Shown in pieces: positions 1 to 7,550 of a DNA stretch of 64,000 nt. Location of the stretch: the NCBI RefSeq assembly GCF_017308015.1, contig NZ_JAFKFW010000009.1, positions 103,508 through 167,507 on the forward strand, given 5' to 3'. Origin of the DNA: Allobosea sp. (GTDB lineage Bacteria > Pseudomonadota > Alphaproteobacteria > Rhizobiales > Beijerinckiaceae). A program made the position numbers and the translations under genes. Position 1 is the first letter of the stretch. Every line of letters starts with the position of its first letter. The notes beneath the pieces were generated by a model. That model had not been told where the DNA came from, made no database searches, and was given only the letters and a program-made list of their open reading frames with translations.

Positions 1-205
1 TCTCTTTCCCGTATTCGAGGTTCTGCTGGGAATTTGCGCCGCCCTGAGCCTCTGGGCGGCTTGCGTCAGGCTTTCGCTCTCGTTGTGTTTCCGGCGAGTC
101 CGGCTTGGCGCCGAATCCTTCCCGCGTTGGCGGATGGATGGATTGAGCGACCACGCTTCCAACCATGAGCATTGAGGCCGCGATTGCCAGGGCAAGGTGT
201 TTCAT
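1..205 (-). CDS. Exported hypothetical protein, 3' end outside window
   Basis: Reading leftward from an ATG at 205 the frame stays open to the window edge (68 codons). The first ~20 residues form a signal peptide: Lys at position 2-3, a hydrophobic stretch rich in Ala, Met and Val, and an AQS-like cleavage region. The rest is hydrophilic and rich in Pro, Gln, Glu and Arg. A GGAG ribosome site lies 7 bases before the ATG, which makes the start credible. It runs in the same direction as the truncated frame at 284-577 and the integrase, so it probably belongs to the integrated element. I do not recognise a family; small exported or lipoprotein-like proteins of conjugation loci look similar, but that is a guess. 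Confidence 0.5.
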   Translation of the reverse strand, partial: MKHLALAIAASMLMVGSVVAQSIHPPTREGFGAKPDSPETQRERKPDASRPEAQGGANSQQNLEYGKE

Positions 206-283
206 CTGCTGCTCCGTTGATCTGGAGCAAACGCAGGCCCTGGAGGTGGGGTTCCTCCGGCCTGAATCTGGTGGAGGTAGCAT

Positions 284-577
284 CTATTCCGAGCCCGTGC
301 CGCTGGAGACGTCGTCGCTGGTTTTCTGCCTGCTCCGGCTAGCGGCCGTCGTTACGGCGAGCGATTGTTCGTAGAGCTTCACCGCGGCGTTGGTCGCCTC
401 GAGCTCGCGCTGCTCTTCGTCACCCTTGTCGACGCCGGCGAGATAGATCGCGCGGTCCAGGGACGCGTTCAATTCGTCTTCATTGCGGATCACGAAACGG
501 GCCAGATCGCGCGGAAGGTGCTTGGCGACGGTGAGGGTGTCCTGGCCGATGCCCTGACTTGGGCCGGCACCTTCCAT
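284..577 (-). CDS. Hypothetical protein, probably truncated at its N terminus
   Basis: A leftward frame of 97 codons ends at 284. Its first seven or so codons (about 560-577) lie antisense to the start of the helicase remnant at 560, so the original N terminus was probably lost in the rearrangement that joined the two. The remaining ~90 residues are charged and predicted helical, with no signal peptide or membrane segment. No family is recognised. It lies 78 bases upstream of the exported-protein gene at 205 in the same direction, which suggests a former operon within the element. It may no longer be expressed. Confidence 0.35.
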   Translation of the reverse strand: MEGAGPSQGIGQDTLTVAKHLPRDLARFVIRNEDELNASLDRAIYLAGVDKGDEEQRELEATNAAVKLYEQSLAVTTAASRSRQKTSDDVSSGTGSE

Positions 578-1234
578 GGCATCGGCGCGCGATTGTTGCG
601 CGACTATGCCGAACAGCTAGGCCTCGATCCCGTTTTCACGATCCATGATCGCGAGGACTCGGCCGACCAGATGAACTTGGTTCGGCATGATCTCGGCTTC
701 TCCAAGATAGAGGCGCGGTTTCCGACGAAAGGCACTTGCCTTGCGATCTGTTCGCGCTGCGTGAACGCCGAGCTGCCGATCGAAGAGGTTTTTCGTCTGT
801 CCCACCCATGGTGTGCCGCCTGGGCGGCCGAGCTGAAAGAGCTCTTTGCGGCCTACGTCGAGGCCCAAGCAGAGCCAGAACGTCCTCGATTACGACGACC
901 TGCTGTTCTGCTGGACGCAGGCCGTGACCGATCCCGATATTGCCGCGGACATTGGCGGTCGTTTCGACCACGTCATGGTCGACGAGTACCAGGACACCAA
1001 CCGTCTCCAGTCCCGGATCTTGCTTGCCCTCAAGCCTGATGGCCGCGGTCTGACGGTCGTGGGGGACGATGCCCAATCGATCTATTCGTTCCGCGCAGCC
1101 ACGGTTCGAAATATCCTCGATTTTCCCGACAGCGTTCGTGCCGCCGGCCGAAATCATCACACTCGATCAGAACTACCGCTCGACGCGCCTTTCTCTCTGC
1201 GGCGGACGCCGTGATCGACCTTGCAGCCGAGCGC
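560..1234 (+). pseudogene. UvrD/Rep/PcrA-type helicase pseudogene, internal fragment
   Basis: Translation in shifting frames gives a clear superfamily 1A helicase: AGTFHGIGARLLR near 563, IHDREDSADQMNLV near 645, the Walker B motif DEYQDTN near 980 and motif III GDDAQSIYSFRA near 1064, then LDQNYRST near 1160. The Walker A region that should come first is missing, as is everything after about 1234. At least three +1 shifts break the frame: one at the CCC run 864-866, one near 1130-1145 and one near 1195. The 5' end abuts an unrelated leftward frame and the 3' end abuts an IS21 remnant. It cannot make a working helicase. The assignment rests on motif matches and is firm at the family level. 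Confidence 0.8.
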
Positions 1235-1269
1235 TGAACAGCTGGCGGGCGGACTGCTGTATCACACAC

Positions 1270-1673
1270 GCCAAGGCGACGCGGCATCCAGAATTCGGGA
1301 TCGAACCGTCTGGGACGTCTATCAGGATGAGAAGCTCTCCCTGAGGCAGTTGCCAACCGTCGCCTTCGACGGCTTCCATGCGCTGCCGGCAGCGGTCTCC
1401 AAGACCCTGCTCGTGCGCTTCGACTACAATAAATACTCGGTCGAGGCTCGCGCGGAGGACCGGCCGGTGGAGATATGCGCCTATGCCGGTCGGATCGTCA
1501 TCCGGCAGGAGCGCGAGATTGTGGGCGGACACCTGCGCCGCTTCGGGCGCAACAGCATCGTCTACGATCCCTGGCACTATGTTCCTGTGCTGCAACGAAA
1601 GCCCGGCGCGTTAAGGAACGGCGCCGCCTTCACGCAGACGGTGCTGCCACCCGCCGATGCCCGCGTTGCCTGA
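1270..1673 (+). pseudogene. istA: IS21-family transposase IstA, C-terminal remnant
   Basis: The reading RTVWDVYQDEKLSL, VSKTLLVRFDYNKYSVEA and YDPWHYVPVLQRKPGALRN matches the C-terminal beta-barrel part of IS21-type IstA transposases. The DDE catalytic domain is absent and there is a frameshift near 1295, where RHPEF in one frame continues as RDRTVW in another. The IstB ATPase gene that normally follows is absent. The remnant starts right after the helicase fragment breaks off, so an IS21 element probably inserted into the helicase gene and then decayed by deletion. No terminal inverted repeats were identified. Confidence 0.75.
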
Positions 1674-2001
1674 CGCCTGCCGCTTCGCGTGGGACACGAT
1701 ATGCCATTGAGCGCTTCAACCCCCTGACAGACGATGATCCGAAGGAGCTCGAGGCCCATTTGGATACTCGGCCTATGGCTTCAACGCCGCCTGGCGCCGT
1801 TCGGTCGCCAACGAGATCTACTTCTTCTGGCCCAAGACCGACGACGTCGATCGCCTGATCCAAATCATCGAGGTCATCATCCACCGCCGTTTCACGCGGT
1901 CCGATGAGCACCAATGTGAACTGGCTGTCTCGCGGCCAAGGCCTTAAGAAAGAAAAGCCCGTCTGATCCGCGTAGGCGCTCAGATTCTGGCCGATACAAA
2001 A
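1674..2001. other. Decayed intergenic stretch of the element, no intact gene
   Basis: This 328-base stretch holds no complete gene. A short rightward reading near 1775-1900 contains NEIYFFWPKTDDVDRLIQ, which looks protein-like because its hydrophobic and charged residues are well spaced, but stops and frame changes interrupt it on both sides. I do not recognise its family. It is most likely leftover coding DNA from another element gene. Confidence 0.45.
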
Positions 2002-3924
2002 CTATCGGCGCTGCCGCGGAGCAGCCGCAGAGACTATGGCACGGAGATGCTTCTCGATCTTCGGGCCATAGTCCAGCGCCTGGACTGCAGAGTTGAGCGT
2101 TGGCAGATCGAAGCCCGATCCATAGCCGCTGGTCGTGTCGGAAACATCGTGGCCGAGCACCTCCTGCATGACTGCGTAGAGCGGCTTGGCCTGGTTGCGG
2201 AACTGATCGGTGACGCGATGACGAAAGCTGTGAAAGGTCTTGTTTTCTTCCACGGGTACAAACTTTCGCGCGTAGCGTCCCCACCACTTGCTGAACCCGT
2301 GCGTGATCTTCCCGCGATAGGGAGTCAACAAGGGAAAGAGCCGAACCGCCCCGACCTTCCGTTGCGCAGCAACGTAAGTCAACAACCCAAGCTCGATCAG
2401 ACGCTGGTGGACAGGGACCTTGCGCCGGGATGACTTGGTCTTCCGATGCGTCTCCTGGCCAGGCGTGTCGTCGATCGTCTCCATGTCGAAGTAGTGGATT
2501 CCGTCTTGGCTGCGGATATCGGCTGTCCTCAGCTGGCCGATCTCTTCCAATCGGGCTCCGCTGTACATCGAGATCAATGGCAGCCACTTCTGTGCCTCAC
2601 CTCCGCCCGCTGAATATCGCTTCCCTTTCGCAAAGACGGCCGAAAGCAAGAGCTTCTCTAAATCTCGATCGGCATAGGGCTGACGCTCAATGATCTCGCC
2701 TTCCTTGAGCTTGAATTTTGTCCCAGCGCAGGGGTTAGATGGGATTTCATCGTGATTCAGCGCGACAGCGAGGATCGCGGAAATCGCACCAATTGCTTTG
2801 TCGTTGATCGTGCTCCGCGACAAGAGCTTCGCCCGTTTCTTCGCCGCCCATTCCTGGATGGCTTCGACATTGGCCTCCCGGAGGTCGGCCGGCACATTCC
2901 GCGGGAAGAGGCTCAACCCGTCGCGATAGGCAAGAACGTGCTTCTTCGTGATAGAGCGGGTCGACAGATTTCCGTTGATGGCGATGAAACGCTCGACATA
3001 GACGCCATATTCCTCTGCCGTCTTGTCGGCGGGCTTCTGCTGAACTTTCCAAGCCTTGTAGGCATCCCGCAACTTCGAACCTTCGTCTGGGTCGGGAAGC
3101 TTCAGAGGCGCGATCGGAACCGGTGTCTGGACGGGCTTGCCATCCAGTCGCGCGAGCACGTCCTGATGGGCTTCCATGCCTGACCTTAAGAGGGCAAGGA
3201 CAAGCCGTCGGCGATCCGGATGCACGCGCGGGATGGTGACGCCGTTTTCGGCGAGAACGGCGTCGATCTCGTTCTCTCCGACAGCATCGTCGAGCATCTG
3301 CCTGATCGCGCGAGCGCTGGCCTCCGAATGCCCATCGGCGGTCAGCGAGGCGAGCCTCGGAACAAGAGACGAGCTGTCGTAGTCGAAGGCCTTCATGTCC
3401 TCCAAGCCGCGCGTTAGCGCTCCGAGTTCGCGCTCATGCGCTTCTCGCCGCGCCGCCCGGATGGCGCCCGGATCGGACTTCGACCAGCCAGCCTCCTCCA
3501 AGACGATCTCCGTCTGGTCGGCGAGCGTGTCGTCCCTCAACACCTCGTCATCATCGCGGCTCAGAATCTGCTGGTAGTACCGCTTCGCCATCGTCTCGAT
3601 ATCCGACGGGGACAGGCCAGTCACCGCGCGGGGCGTTTCGGGACGCTTCGATCGGACCTGCCGAAGGCGCGCGACCTCGATGATATCCTCGACTTGCGGA
3701 TGAATGTCGAACCAGCGCTTGCGCGCGAGGGCGATGTCACGCGTGCCCAGCGCGATCTTGATCGTGGCGCGTCCGCCAACCGCACGTCGCTCGCCCGTCC
3801 ATGGCAACGCGACCTCTCCCGCTGCAGCAGCCCGAAGCGCAGGCGGGATGTTGCGGAAATAGGTGAAACCGCCTTCGGCGCGTTCGACGAGGAATGGATT
3901 TCCGTTGGCGTTGATGCGGCCCAT
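2002..3924 (-). CDS. int: Tyrosine recombinase / integrase of the tRNA-Glu element
   Basis: A 640-residue site-specific recombinase. The C-terminal catalytic domain shows Arg in SGARLEEIGQL (about residue 455), HSFRHR (about 567), LGHDVSD (about 589) and a candidate nucleophilic Tyr in TSGYGSG (about 600). A core-binding SAM-like domain precedes it (about residues 280-390), and the first ~250 residues form a long N-terminal part typical of large DUF6538-type integrases. The start is fixed by a GGAGG site just upstream of ATG 3924. The gene begins 119 bases from the 3' end of tRNA-Glu and points away from it, the usual layout for an integrase whose attachment site is the tRNA 3' end. Nothing disrupts the frame, so the element may still be mobile or mobilisable if its other end survives. 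Confidence 0.9.
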   Translation of the reverse strand: MGRINANGNPFLVERAEGGFTYFRNIPPALRAAAAGEVALPWTGERRAVGGRATIKIALGTRDIALARKRWFDIHPQVEDIIEVARLRQVRSKRPETPRAVTGLSPSDIETMAKRYYQQILSRDDDEVLRDDTLADQTEIVLEEAGWSKSDPGAIRAARREAHERELGALTRGLEDMKAFDYDSSSLVPRLASLTADGHSEASARAIRQMLDDAVGENEIDAVLAENGVTIPRVHPDRRRLVLALLRSGMEAHQDVLARLDGKPVQTPVPIAPLKLPDPDEGSKLRDAYKAWKVQQKPADKTAEEYGVYVERFIAINGNLSTRSITKKHVLAYRDGLSLFPRNVPADLREANVEAIQEWAAKKRAKLLSRSTINDKAIGAISAILAVALNHDEIPSNPCAGTKFKLKEGEIIERQPYADRDLEKLLLSAVFAKGKRYSAGGGEAQKWLPLISMYSGARLEEIGQLRTADIRSQDGIHYFDMETIDDTPGQETHRKTKSSRRKVPVHQRLIELGLLTYVAAQRKVGAVRLFPLLTPYRGKITHGFSKWWGRYARKFVPVEENKTFHSFRHRVTDQFRNQAKPLYAVMQEVLGHDVSDTTSGYGSGFDLPTLNSAVQALDYGPKIEKHLRAIVSAAAPRQRR

Positions 3925-3945
3925 CCGGCACCTCCAGAGCGCCGG

Positions 3946-3981
3946 ATTCTAACCAGGATTCTTACCAGAATTCCTACCAGC
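3946..3981. repeat. Three tandem 12-bp direct repeats between integrase and tRNA
   Basis: Three consecutive 12-base units, ATTCTAACCAGG, ATTCTTACCAGA and ATTCCTACCAGC, share the core ATTC-T-ACCAG. They lie between the integrase start and the tRNA 3' end, exactly where integrases and excisionases bind arm-type sites. The unit length is close to one helical turn plus 1.5 bp. Binding by the recombinase or a directionality factor is inference. Confidence 0.6.
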
Positions 3982-4042
3982 CGTCGCAACGAGGCCAAAC
4001 CTCGCATAAAAACGCTGAAAATTCAAGGATTTCCGGCAAAAA

Positions 4043-4118
4043 TGGCGCTCCCTAGGGGACTCGAACCCCTGTTTTCGCCGTGAGAGGGCGACGTCCTAGA
4101 CCGCTAGACGAAGGGAGC
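4043..4118 (-). tRNA. tRNA-Glu (anticodon CTC)
   Basis: The 76-base cloverleaf is complete: acceptor GCTCCCT paired with AGGGAGC, D stem GTC/GAC, anticodon stem TCGCC/GGCGA around loop CTCTCAC, T stem and loop AGGGGTTCGAGTCCCCT, discriminator G and an encoded CCA. The anticodon CTC reads GAG codons. The gene is transcribed leftward, so its 3' end faces the integrase at 3924 and is the likely attachment site of the element. Confidence 0.95.
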
Positions 4119-4440
4119 AGCGCGGGCCGAGGGCGCCTATGTAGTCGGACAACCGCGCAGCCGCAACAGCTTTTTGCACTCCTCCCACATAAAGATGTCC
4201 GAGAGGCTCAAAAACCTCGGAAAGGCCGCCCAGTACCTTGATAAGCGCATGAAATCTCCCTTCTGGCGGATGTCCATGAGCGCTGGGGGCCCTGTCCCCC
4301 GCTTGCGGCACACGGCCTCGCTCGGAAAACAATCCCATCGCAACCATCTCCAGGTTGCCCTTCACGTTGCGAAGACCGATGCTCGCGCAATTCCGGCCGG
4401 CACGAGTTCGGCCGCTTGGGGGATCGGGCAGCGGCACACC
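4119..4440. other. Gap between tRNA-Glu and comF, no gene seen
   Basis: This 322-base stretch carries the upstream region of both the leftward tRNA and the rightward comF. The comF frame stays open back to 4174, but that extension has no family resemblance. I see no other gene, terminator or repeat here. Confidence 0.4.
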
Positions 4441-5322
4441 ATGGCGGAGTGGCGGATCGACATCCCGGAGGGCGAGGCCGCAACCGGATCCGGATGCGCC
4501 TCGCCTGCCGCCGGCACCACCGCGATCTCCCGATCGGCCGCGGCGCTCCTCCGAGAAGCCGCGACACGCACACGCCACTCCTTCCGAACCGGCCTGCGCG
4601 GATTGATCGGCATCGTCTATCCGCCAACCTGCATCGCCTGTCAGGCCGCAACCGGCGATGCACAGGCTCTGTGCCCGGCTTGCTGGCGTGGCATCGGCTT
4701 CATCGAGCGCCCCTATTGCGAAAGGCTGGGCACGCCCTTCCCCGTGGATCTCGGCGCCGGCCTGCTCTCGCCGGCCGCGATCGCCGATCCACCGGTCTTC
4801 GCCCGCGCGCGCGCCGTCTGCCGCTTCGATGGCACGGCGCGCGAACTCGTCCATCGCCTGAAATATGGCGACCGTGTCGAGCTGTCGCTGACGCTCGGCC
4901 GGATGATGGCGCAGGCCGGACGCGAACTCGCCGCCGATGCCGACCTTGTCCTGCCCGTGCCGCTGCATCGGACCCGCCTCTGGCGCCGGCGTTTCAACCA
5001 GGCCGCCGCCCTGGCGCGGGTCGTTTCCCGCGAAACCGGCCTGCCGCTCGCGACGACGCTCCTGACGCGGATCAGGCGCACCCGCCAGCAGGTCGGGCTG
5101 ACGCGCACCCAGCGCGCCGATAATTTGCAAGGCGCCTTTCATGTGTCGACGGCGATGCGCGGACTGGTCGAGGGCCGGCGCATCCTGCTGGTCGACGACG
5201 TGCTGACCACGGGCGCAACGGTCAACGCCGCCTCGCGCGCCCTGCTCCGGGCCGGCGCCAGCGCCGTCGACGTGCTGACCTTCGCGCGGGTCGTGACGGA
5301 TGGCCGGGAAGTCACTACATGA
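4441..5322 (+). CDS. comF: ComF family phosphoribosyltransferase-like protein
   Basis: The protein has the two signatures of ComF/GntX proteins. A zinc-ribbon near the N terminus has Cys at about residues 64, 67, 78 and 81 (CIAC...CPAC). A type I phosphoribosyltransferase motif, ILLVDDVLTTGATV, lies near residue 247. Family members act in DNA uptake or utilisation in competent bacteria; the role in non-competent alphaproteobacteria is not settled. From ATG 4441 it is 294 residues, still about 40 longer than usual at the N terminus. The frame is open back to 4174, but those residues look non-conserved, so I prefer 4441 with low certainty. grxC follows after 29 bases and is probably co-transcribed. 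Confidence 0.85.
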   Translation: MAEWRIDIPEGEAATGSGCASPAAGTTAISRSAAALLREAATRTRHSFRTGLRGLIGIVYPPTCIACQAATGDAQALCPACWRGIGFIERPYCERLGTPFPVDLGAGLLSPAAIADPPVFARARAVCRFDGTARELVHRLKYGDRVELSLTLGRMMAQAGRELAADADLVLPVPLHRTRLWRRRFNQAAALARVVSRETGLPLATTLLTRIRRTRQQVGLTRTQRADNLQGAFHVSTAMRGLVEGRRILLVDDVLTTGATVNAASRALLRAGASAVDVLTFARVVTDGREVTT

Positions 5323-5351
5323 GGGGCATCGCAACCTAGAGACGCCTCCTC

Positions 5352-5609
5352 ATGCCGCCGGTCACGATCTACACCACCTCCTGGTGCCCTTACTGCAAGG
5401 CCGCCAAGGCCCTGCTGACGCGCAAGGGCGCGGCCTTCACCGAGATCGATGTCGACGGCAAGCCGGAGTTGCGCCAGACCATGACCGCCCGCGCCGGCGG
5501 ACGCACCTCGGTGCCGCAGATCTTCATCGGCGAGCAGCATGTCGGCGGCTCGGACGACATCCACGCGCTCGACGCCCGCGGCGAACTCGACAAGCTCCTC
5601 GCCGCATGA
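5352..5609 (+). CDS. grxC: Glutaredoxin 3
   Basis: An 85-residue glutaredoxin with the dithiol active site CPYC at residues 12-15 and the glutathione-binding SVP element with its cis-proline at about residue 55, followed by GG near 65. Length and fold elements match GrxC, a cytoplasmic glutathione-dependent disulfide reductase. It sits between comF and the DUF1178 gene. Many alphaproteobacteria carry a carbon-nitrogen hydrolase gene between grxC and the DUF1178 gene; here only 54 bases separate them. Confidence 0.95.
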   Translation: MPPVTIYTTSWCPYCKAAKALLTRKGAAFTEIDVDGKPELRQTMTARAGGRTSVPQIFIGEQHVGGSDDIHALDARGELDKLLAA

Positions 5610-5663
5610 CGCTCTCGGCAGACCCGATTGCTTTGGCGGCTCCATGCCACCATCTATGACGAC

Positions 5664-6140
5664 ATGATCCGCTACGCCCTCATCTGCGACAACGCCCACC
5701 AATTCGAGAGCTGGTTCGCCTCCTCGGCCGGCTTCGAGGATCAGGTCAAGCGCGGCTTCGTCACCTGTCCTGTCTGCAACAGTGCAAAGGTCGAGCGCGC
5801 GATCATGGCACCCAATGTCGCCCGCAGCGATCTCGGCCCGAAGGCGCCGCAGCCGGCGCCGGAAGCGTCCGCCCCCGCGGCAGCGGCGCCTGCACCGGTC
5901 GCGCTGATGAGCGAGAAGGAGAAGGCGTTCCGCGAGATGGTGACCGCACTGCACCGCCATGTCAGCGAGAATGCCGAGCATGTCGGTAAACGCTTCGCGG
6001 ACGAGGCGCTGAAGATCCATCACGGCGAGGCTGAAGAGCGCGCGATCTATGGTGAGGCGACGCCGGACGATGCGCAGATGCTGCACGAGGAGGGCGTCGA
6101 TTTCCTGCCGCTGCCGCGCCTGCCGGGCTCCGGGAACTGA
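5664..6140 (+). CDS. DUF1178 family protein
   Basis: A 158-residue protein beginning MIRYALICDNAHQFESWF, the typical start of DUF1178 proteins, with a CPVC zinc-ribbon-like pair at about residues 36-39 and an Ala/Pro-rich linker in the middle. The C-terminal half is helical and acidic. The frame is open back to 5628, but family alignment favours ATG 5664. Function is unknown; conserved linkage with grxC and comF suggests a redox or housekeeping role, which is inference. Confidence 0.85.
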   Translation: MIRYALICDNAHQFESWFASSAGFEDQVKRGFVTCPVCNSAKVERAIMAPNVARSDLGPKAPQPAPEASAPAAAAPAPVALMSEKEKAFREMVTALHRHVSENAEHVGKRFADEALKIHHGEAEERAIYGEATPDDAQMLHEEGVDFLPLPRLPGSGN

Positions 6141-6453
6141 CACGCGCCCTCGCCGGTTCTGATCACGAAACCGCGCTTGCATCGACTTTTGCCGGTGCCG
6201 ACATGACGGTCTTGATAGCTTTTGCGAGGTCGCCCGGACGAAAATTTTCGGCGCGGCGTCTTAGCCTTTTCCGTTTTGGAACAAGGCGCTATCAGCCCGG
6301 CATCTCCCTCAGGGAGGCGCAGATAAGTCGCCTATGCGCCCTGCCCTCTTCCGTCCCGGATTAACTTTCTGTTAAGGAATTCGCGGTTCCTTGCCGGCAA
6401 TCCCGGTTTGCCGCCTTCGGCGATCATGGGTCCGGAACTCTGGAGGTTGCCGC
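6141..6453. other. Gap before the SleB gene, no gene seen
   Basis: This 313-base region separates the DUF1178 gene from the cell-wall hydrolase gene. It has AT-richer patches near 6225-6300 and 6360-6375 that could hold the promoter of the downstream gene, but I cannot pick a convincing -35/-10 pair. A TGGAGG ribosome site at 6440-6445 serves the next gene. Confidence 0.35.
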
Positions 6454-7374
6454 ATGAAGCGGACCGCGATCGCTGCGCATGGTCTTTTCTCCGGTGAGAA
6501 ATCCCGGCATGGCAGCAAGGCGATCCCGCTACTGATTGCGCTGGCAGCCCCGGCGCTCGGCGCCTGCAGCCTGTCTCCGGTCGAGACGGCCGCGACCTCC
6601 GCCGCCGCCGCTCCCGCCGTGAAGGAGCCCGCCAAGGCCCGCCGGCACGCGGTCGCGCTGGCCAAGGCCGATCCGCGCGAGAAGGAATGCCTCGTCCGCG
6701 CGATGTATTTTGAATCGAATCGCTCGAGCGAATCGGGCTTGCTCGGCGTCGGCACGGTCGTGATGAACCGGGTCGAATCGGCGAAATATCCCGAGACGAT
6801 CTGCGGCGTCGTCGGCGCTCCCCGCCAGTTCGCCGCCGGCGTGCTGACCCGTCCGATGACGGACAACGTCTTGCCGAAGGTCGAAGCCATCGCGGAGGAC
6901 ATCCTCAATGGCCGCCGCAACGACGCGGTCGGCGCGGCCAAGCATTTCCACATGGCCGGCCTGCGCTTCGGCTACAAGAACATGCATTACGTAACAGTAG
7001 CCGGCGGCAACGCCTTCTACGTGAAGGGCGAGCGTCCGGAGCGCCGCCGCATCGAGGAGCCGGCGATCCAGCTCGCCTCGGCTTCCACCACCATCCCGCT
7101 CACGACGGCGTCCTCGTCGGCAACAACGGCGACCTCCTTCGCCTCGGCCCCGCTCGCCTTCGCGCCCGAGGCGCCTGCGCCGAAATTACCCGCGCTCGAG
7201 AGCCCGATCGCCACGCTGATCAAGAACGCGCCGCTGCCGCCCGGCCGCCCGCTCGATCTCGACCTGCCGAAGGCTTCCGCCCGCGCCTTCGTGGCGCCGC
7301 CCAGGGACGACCGCCGCGTGGCGCTGCTGTCGACGGCGGATATCCGCGGCAGCCTCTCCTCGCGTTCGCGCTGA
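6454..7374 (+). CDS. SleB-type cell wall hydrolase, predicted lipoprotein
   Basis: A 306-residue protein with a basic N terminus, a hydrophobic stretch and a lipobox-like LGAC (Cys at residue 38), pointing to an outer- or inner-membrane lipoprotein. The SleB hydrolase_2 domain covers about residues 75-195, with ECLVRAMYFESN holding the likely catalytic Glu. The tail is Ala/Ser/Pro-rich, probably a spacer across the envelope. Such enzymes cut peptidoglycan (lytic transglycosylase activity in Bacillus SleB). The start is chosen by the GGAGG site ending 8 bases before ATG 6454; the frame opens further upstream without a ribosome site. Confidence 0.85.
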   Translation: MKRTAIAAHGLFSGEKSRHGSKAIPLLIALAAPALGACSLSPVETAATSAAAAPAVKEPAKARRHAVALAKADPREKECLVRAMYFESNRSSESGLLGVGTVVMNRVESAKYPETICGVVGAPRQFAAGVLTRPMTDNVLPKVEAIAEDILNGRRNDAVGAAKHFHMAGLRFGYKNMHYVTVAGGNAFYVKGERPERRRIEEPAIQLASASTTIPLTTASSSATTATSFASAPLAFAPEAPAPKLPALESPIATLIKNAPLPPGRPLDLDLPKASARAFVAPPRDDRRVALLSTADIRGSLSSRSR

Positions 7375-7524
7375 GGGCCTCCGAGGCCACGGAATCAGTC
7401 AACGCGCTTCGTCCCAAGATGCAGCCTGAGCGGGGGGCCAGCCCAAAAGGACCTTCGTCAGCCTAACGTCGCACGGGACATCGCAGAAGCTCTGGCGTTA
7501 TCTTCGCCGCAGTGCAACATTCAG

Positions 7525-7537
7525 ATTGCTCTGCAAT
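7525..7537. promoter_or_regulatory. Palindrome just upstream of ecm
   Basis: ATTGC-TCT-GCAAT is a perfect 5+3+5 palindrome ending 13 bases before the ecm start codon, with a further GCAAC/TGCAA half-site close by. The position overlaps the likely ribosome-loading region, so a bound repressor would block expression. The regulator is unknown. Confidence 0.35.
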
Positions 7538-7550
7538 ACGGGGAAGCGCC

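Noticed and set aside
2002-3924. Element integrase as a second Xer-type chromosome-dimer recombinase
   Set aside because: It is twice the length of XerC/XerD, has a long phage-type N terminus and sits at a tRNA; xerC is clearly at 32096.
3436-4083. Rightward 215-codon frame across the integrase start and tRNA
   Set aside because: It would run through the tRNA gene and the integrase in antisense; its LTRI repeats come only from the 12-bp DNA repeats.
7375-7550. Possible cobalamin riboswitch before the B12-dependent ecm
   Set aside because: The 176-base gap shows no B12-box-like sequence or multi-stem structure that I can recognise, and B12-dependent Ecm is not normally controlled that way.
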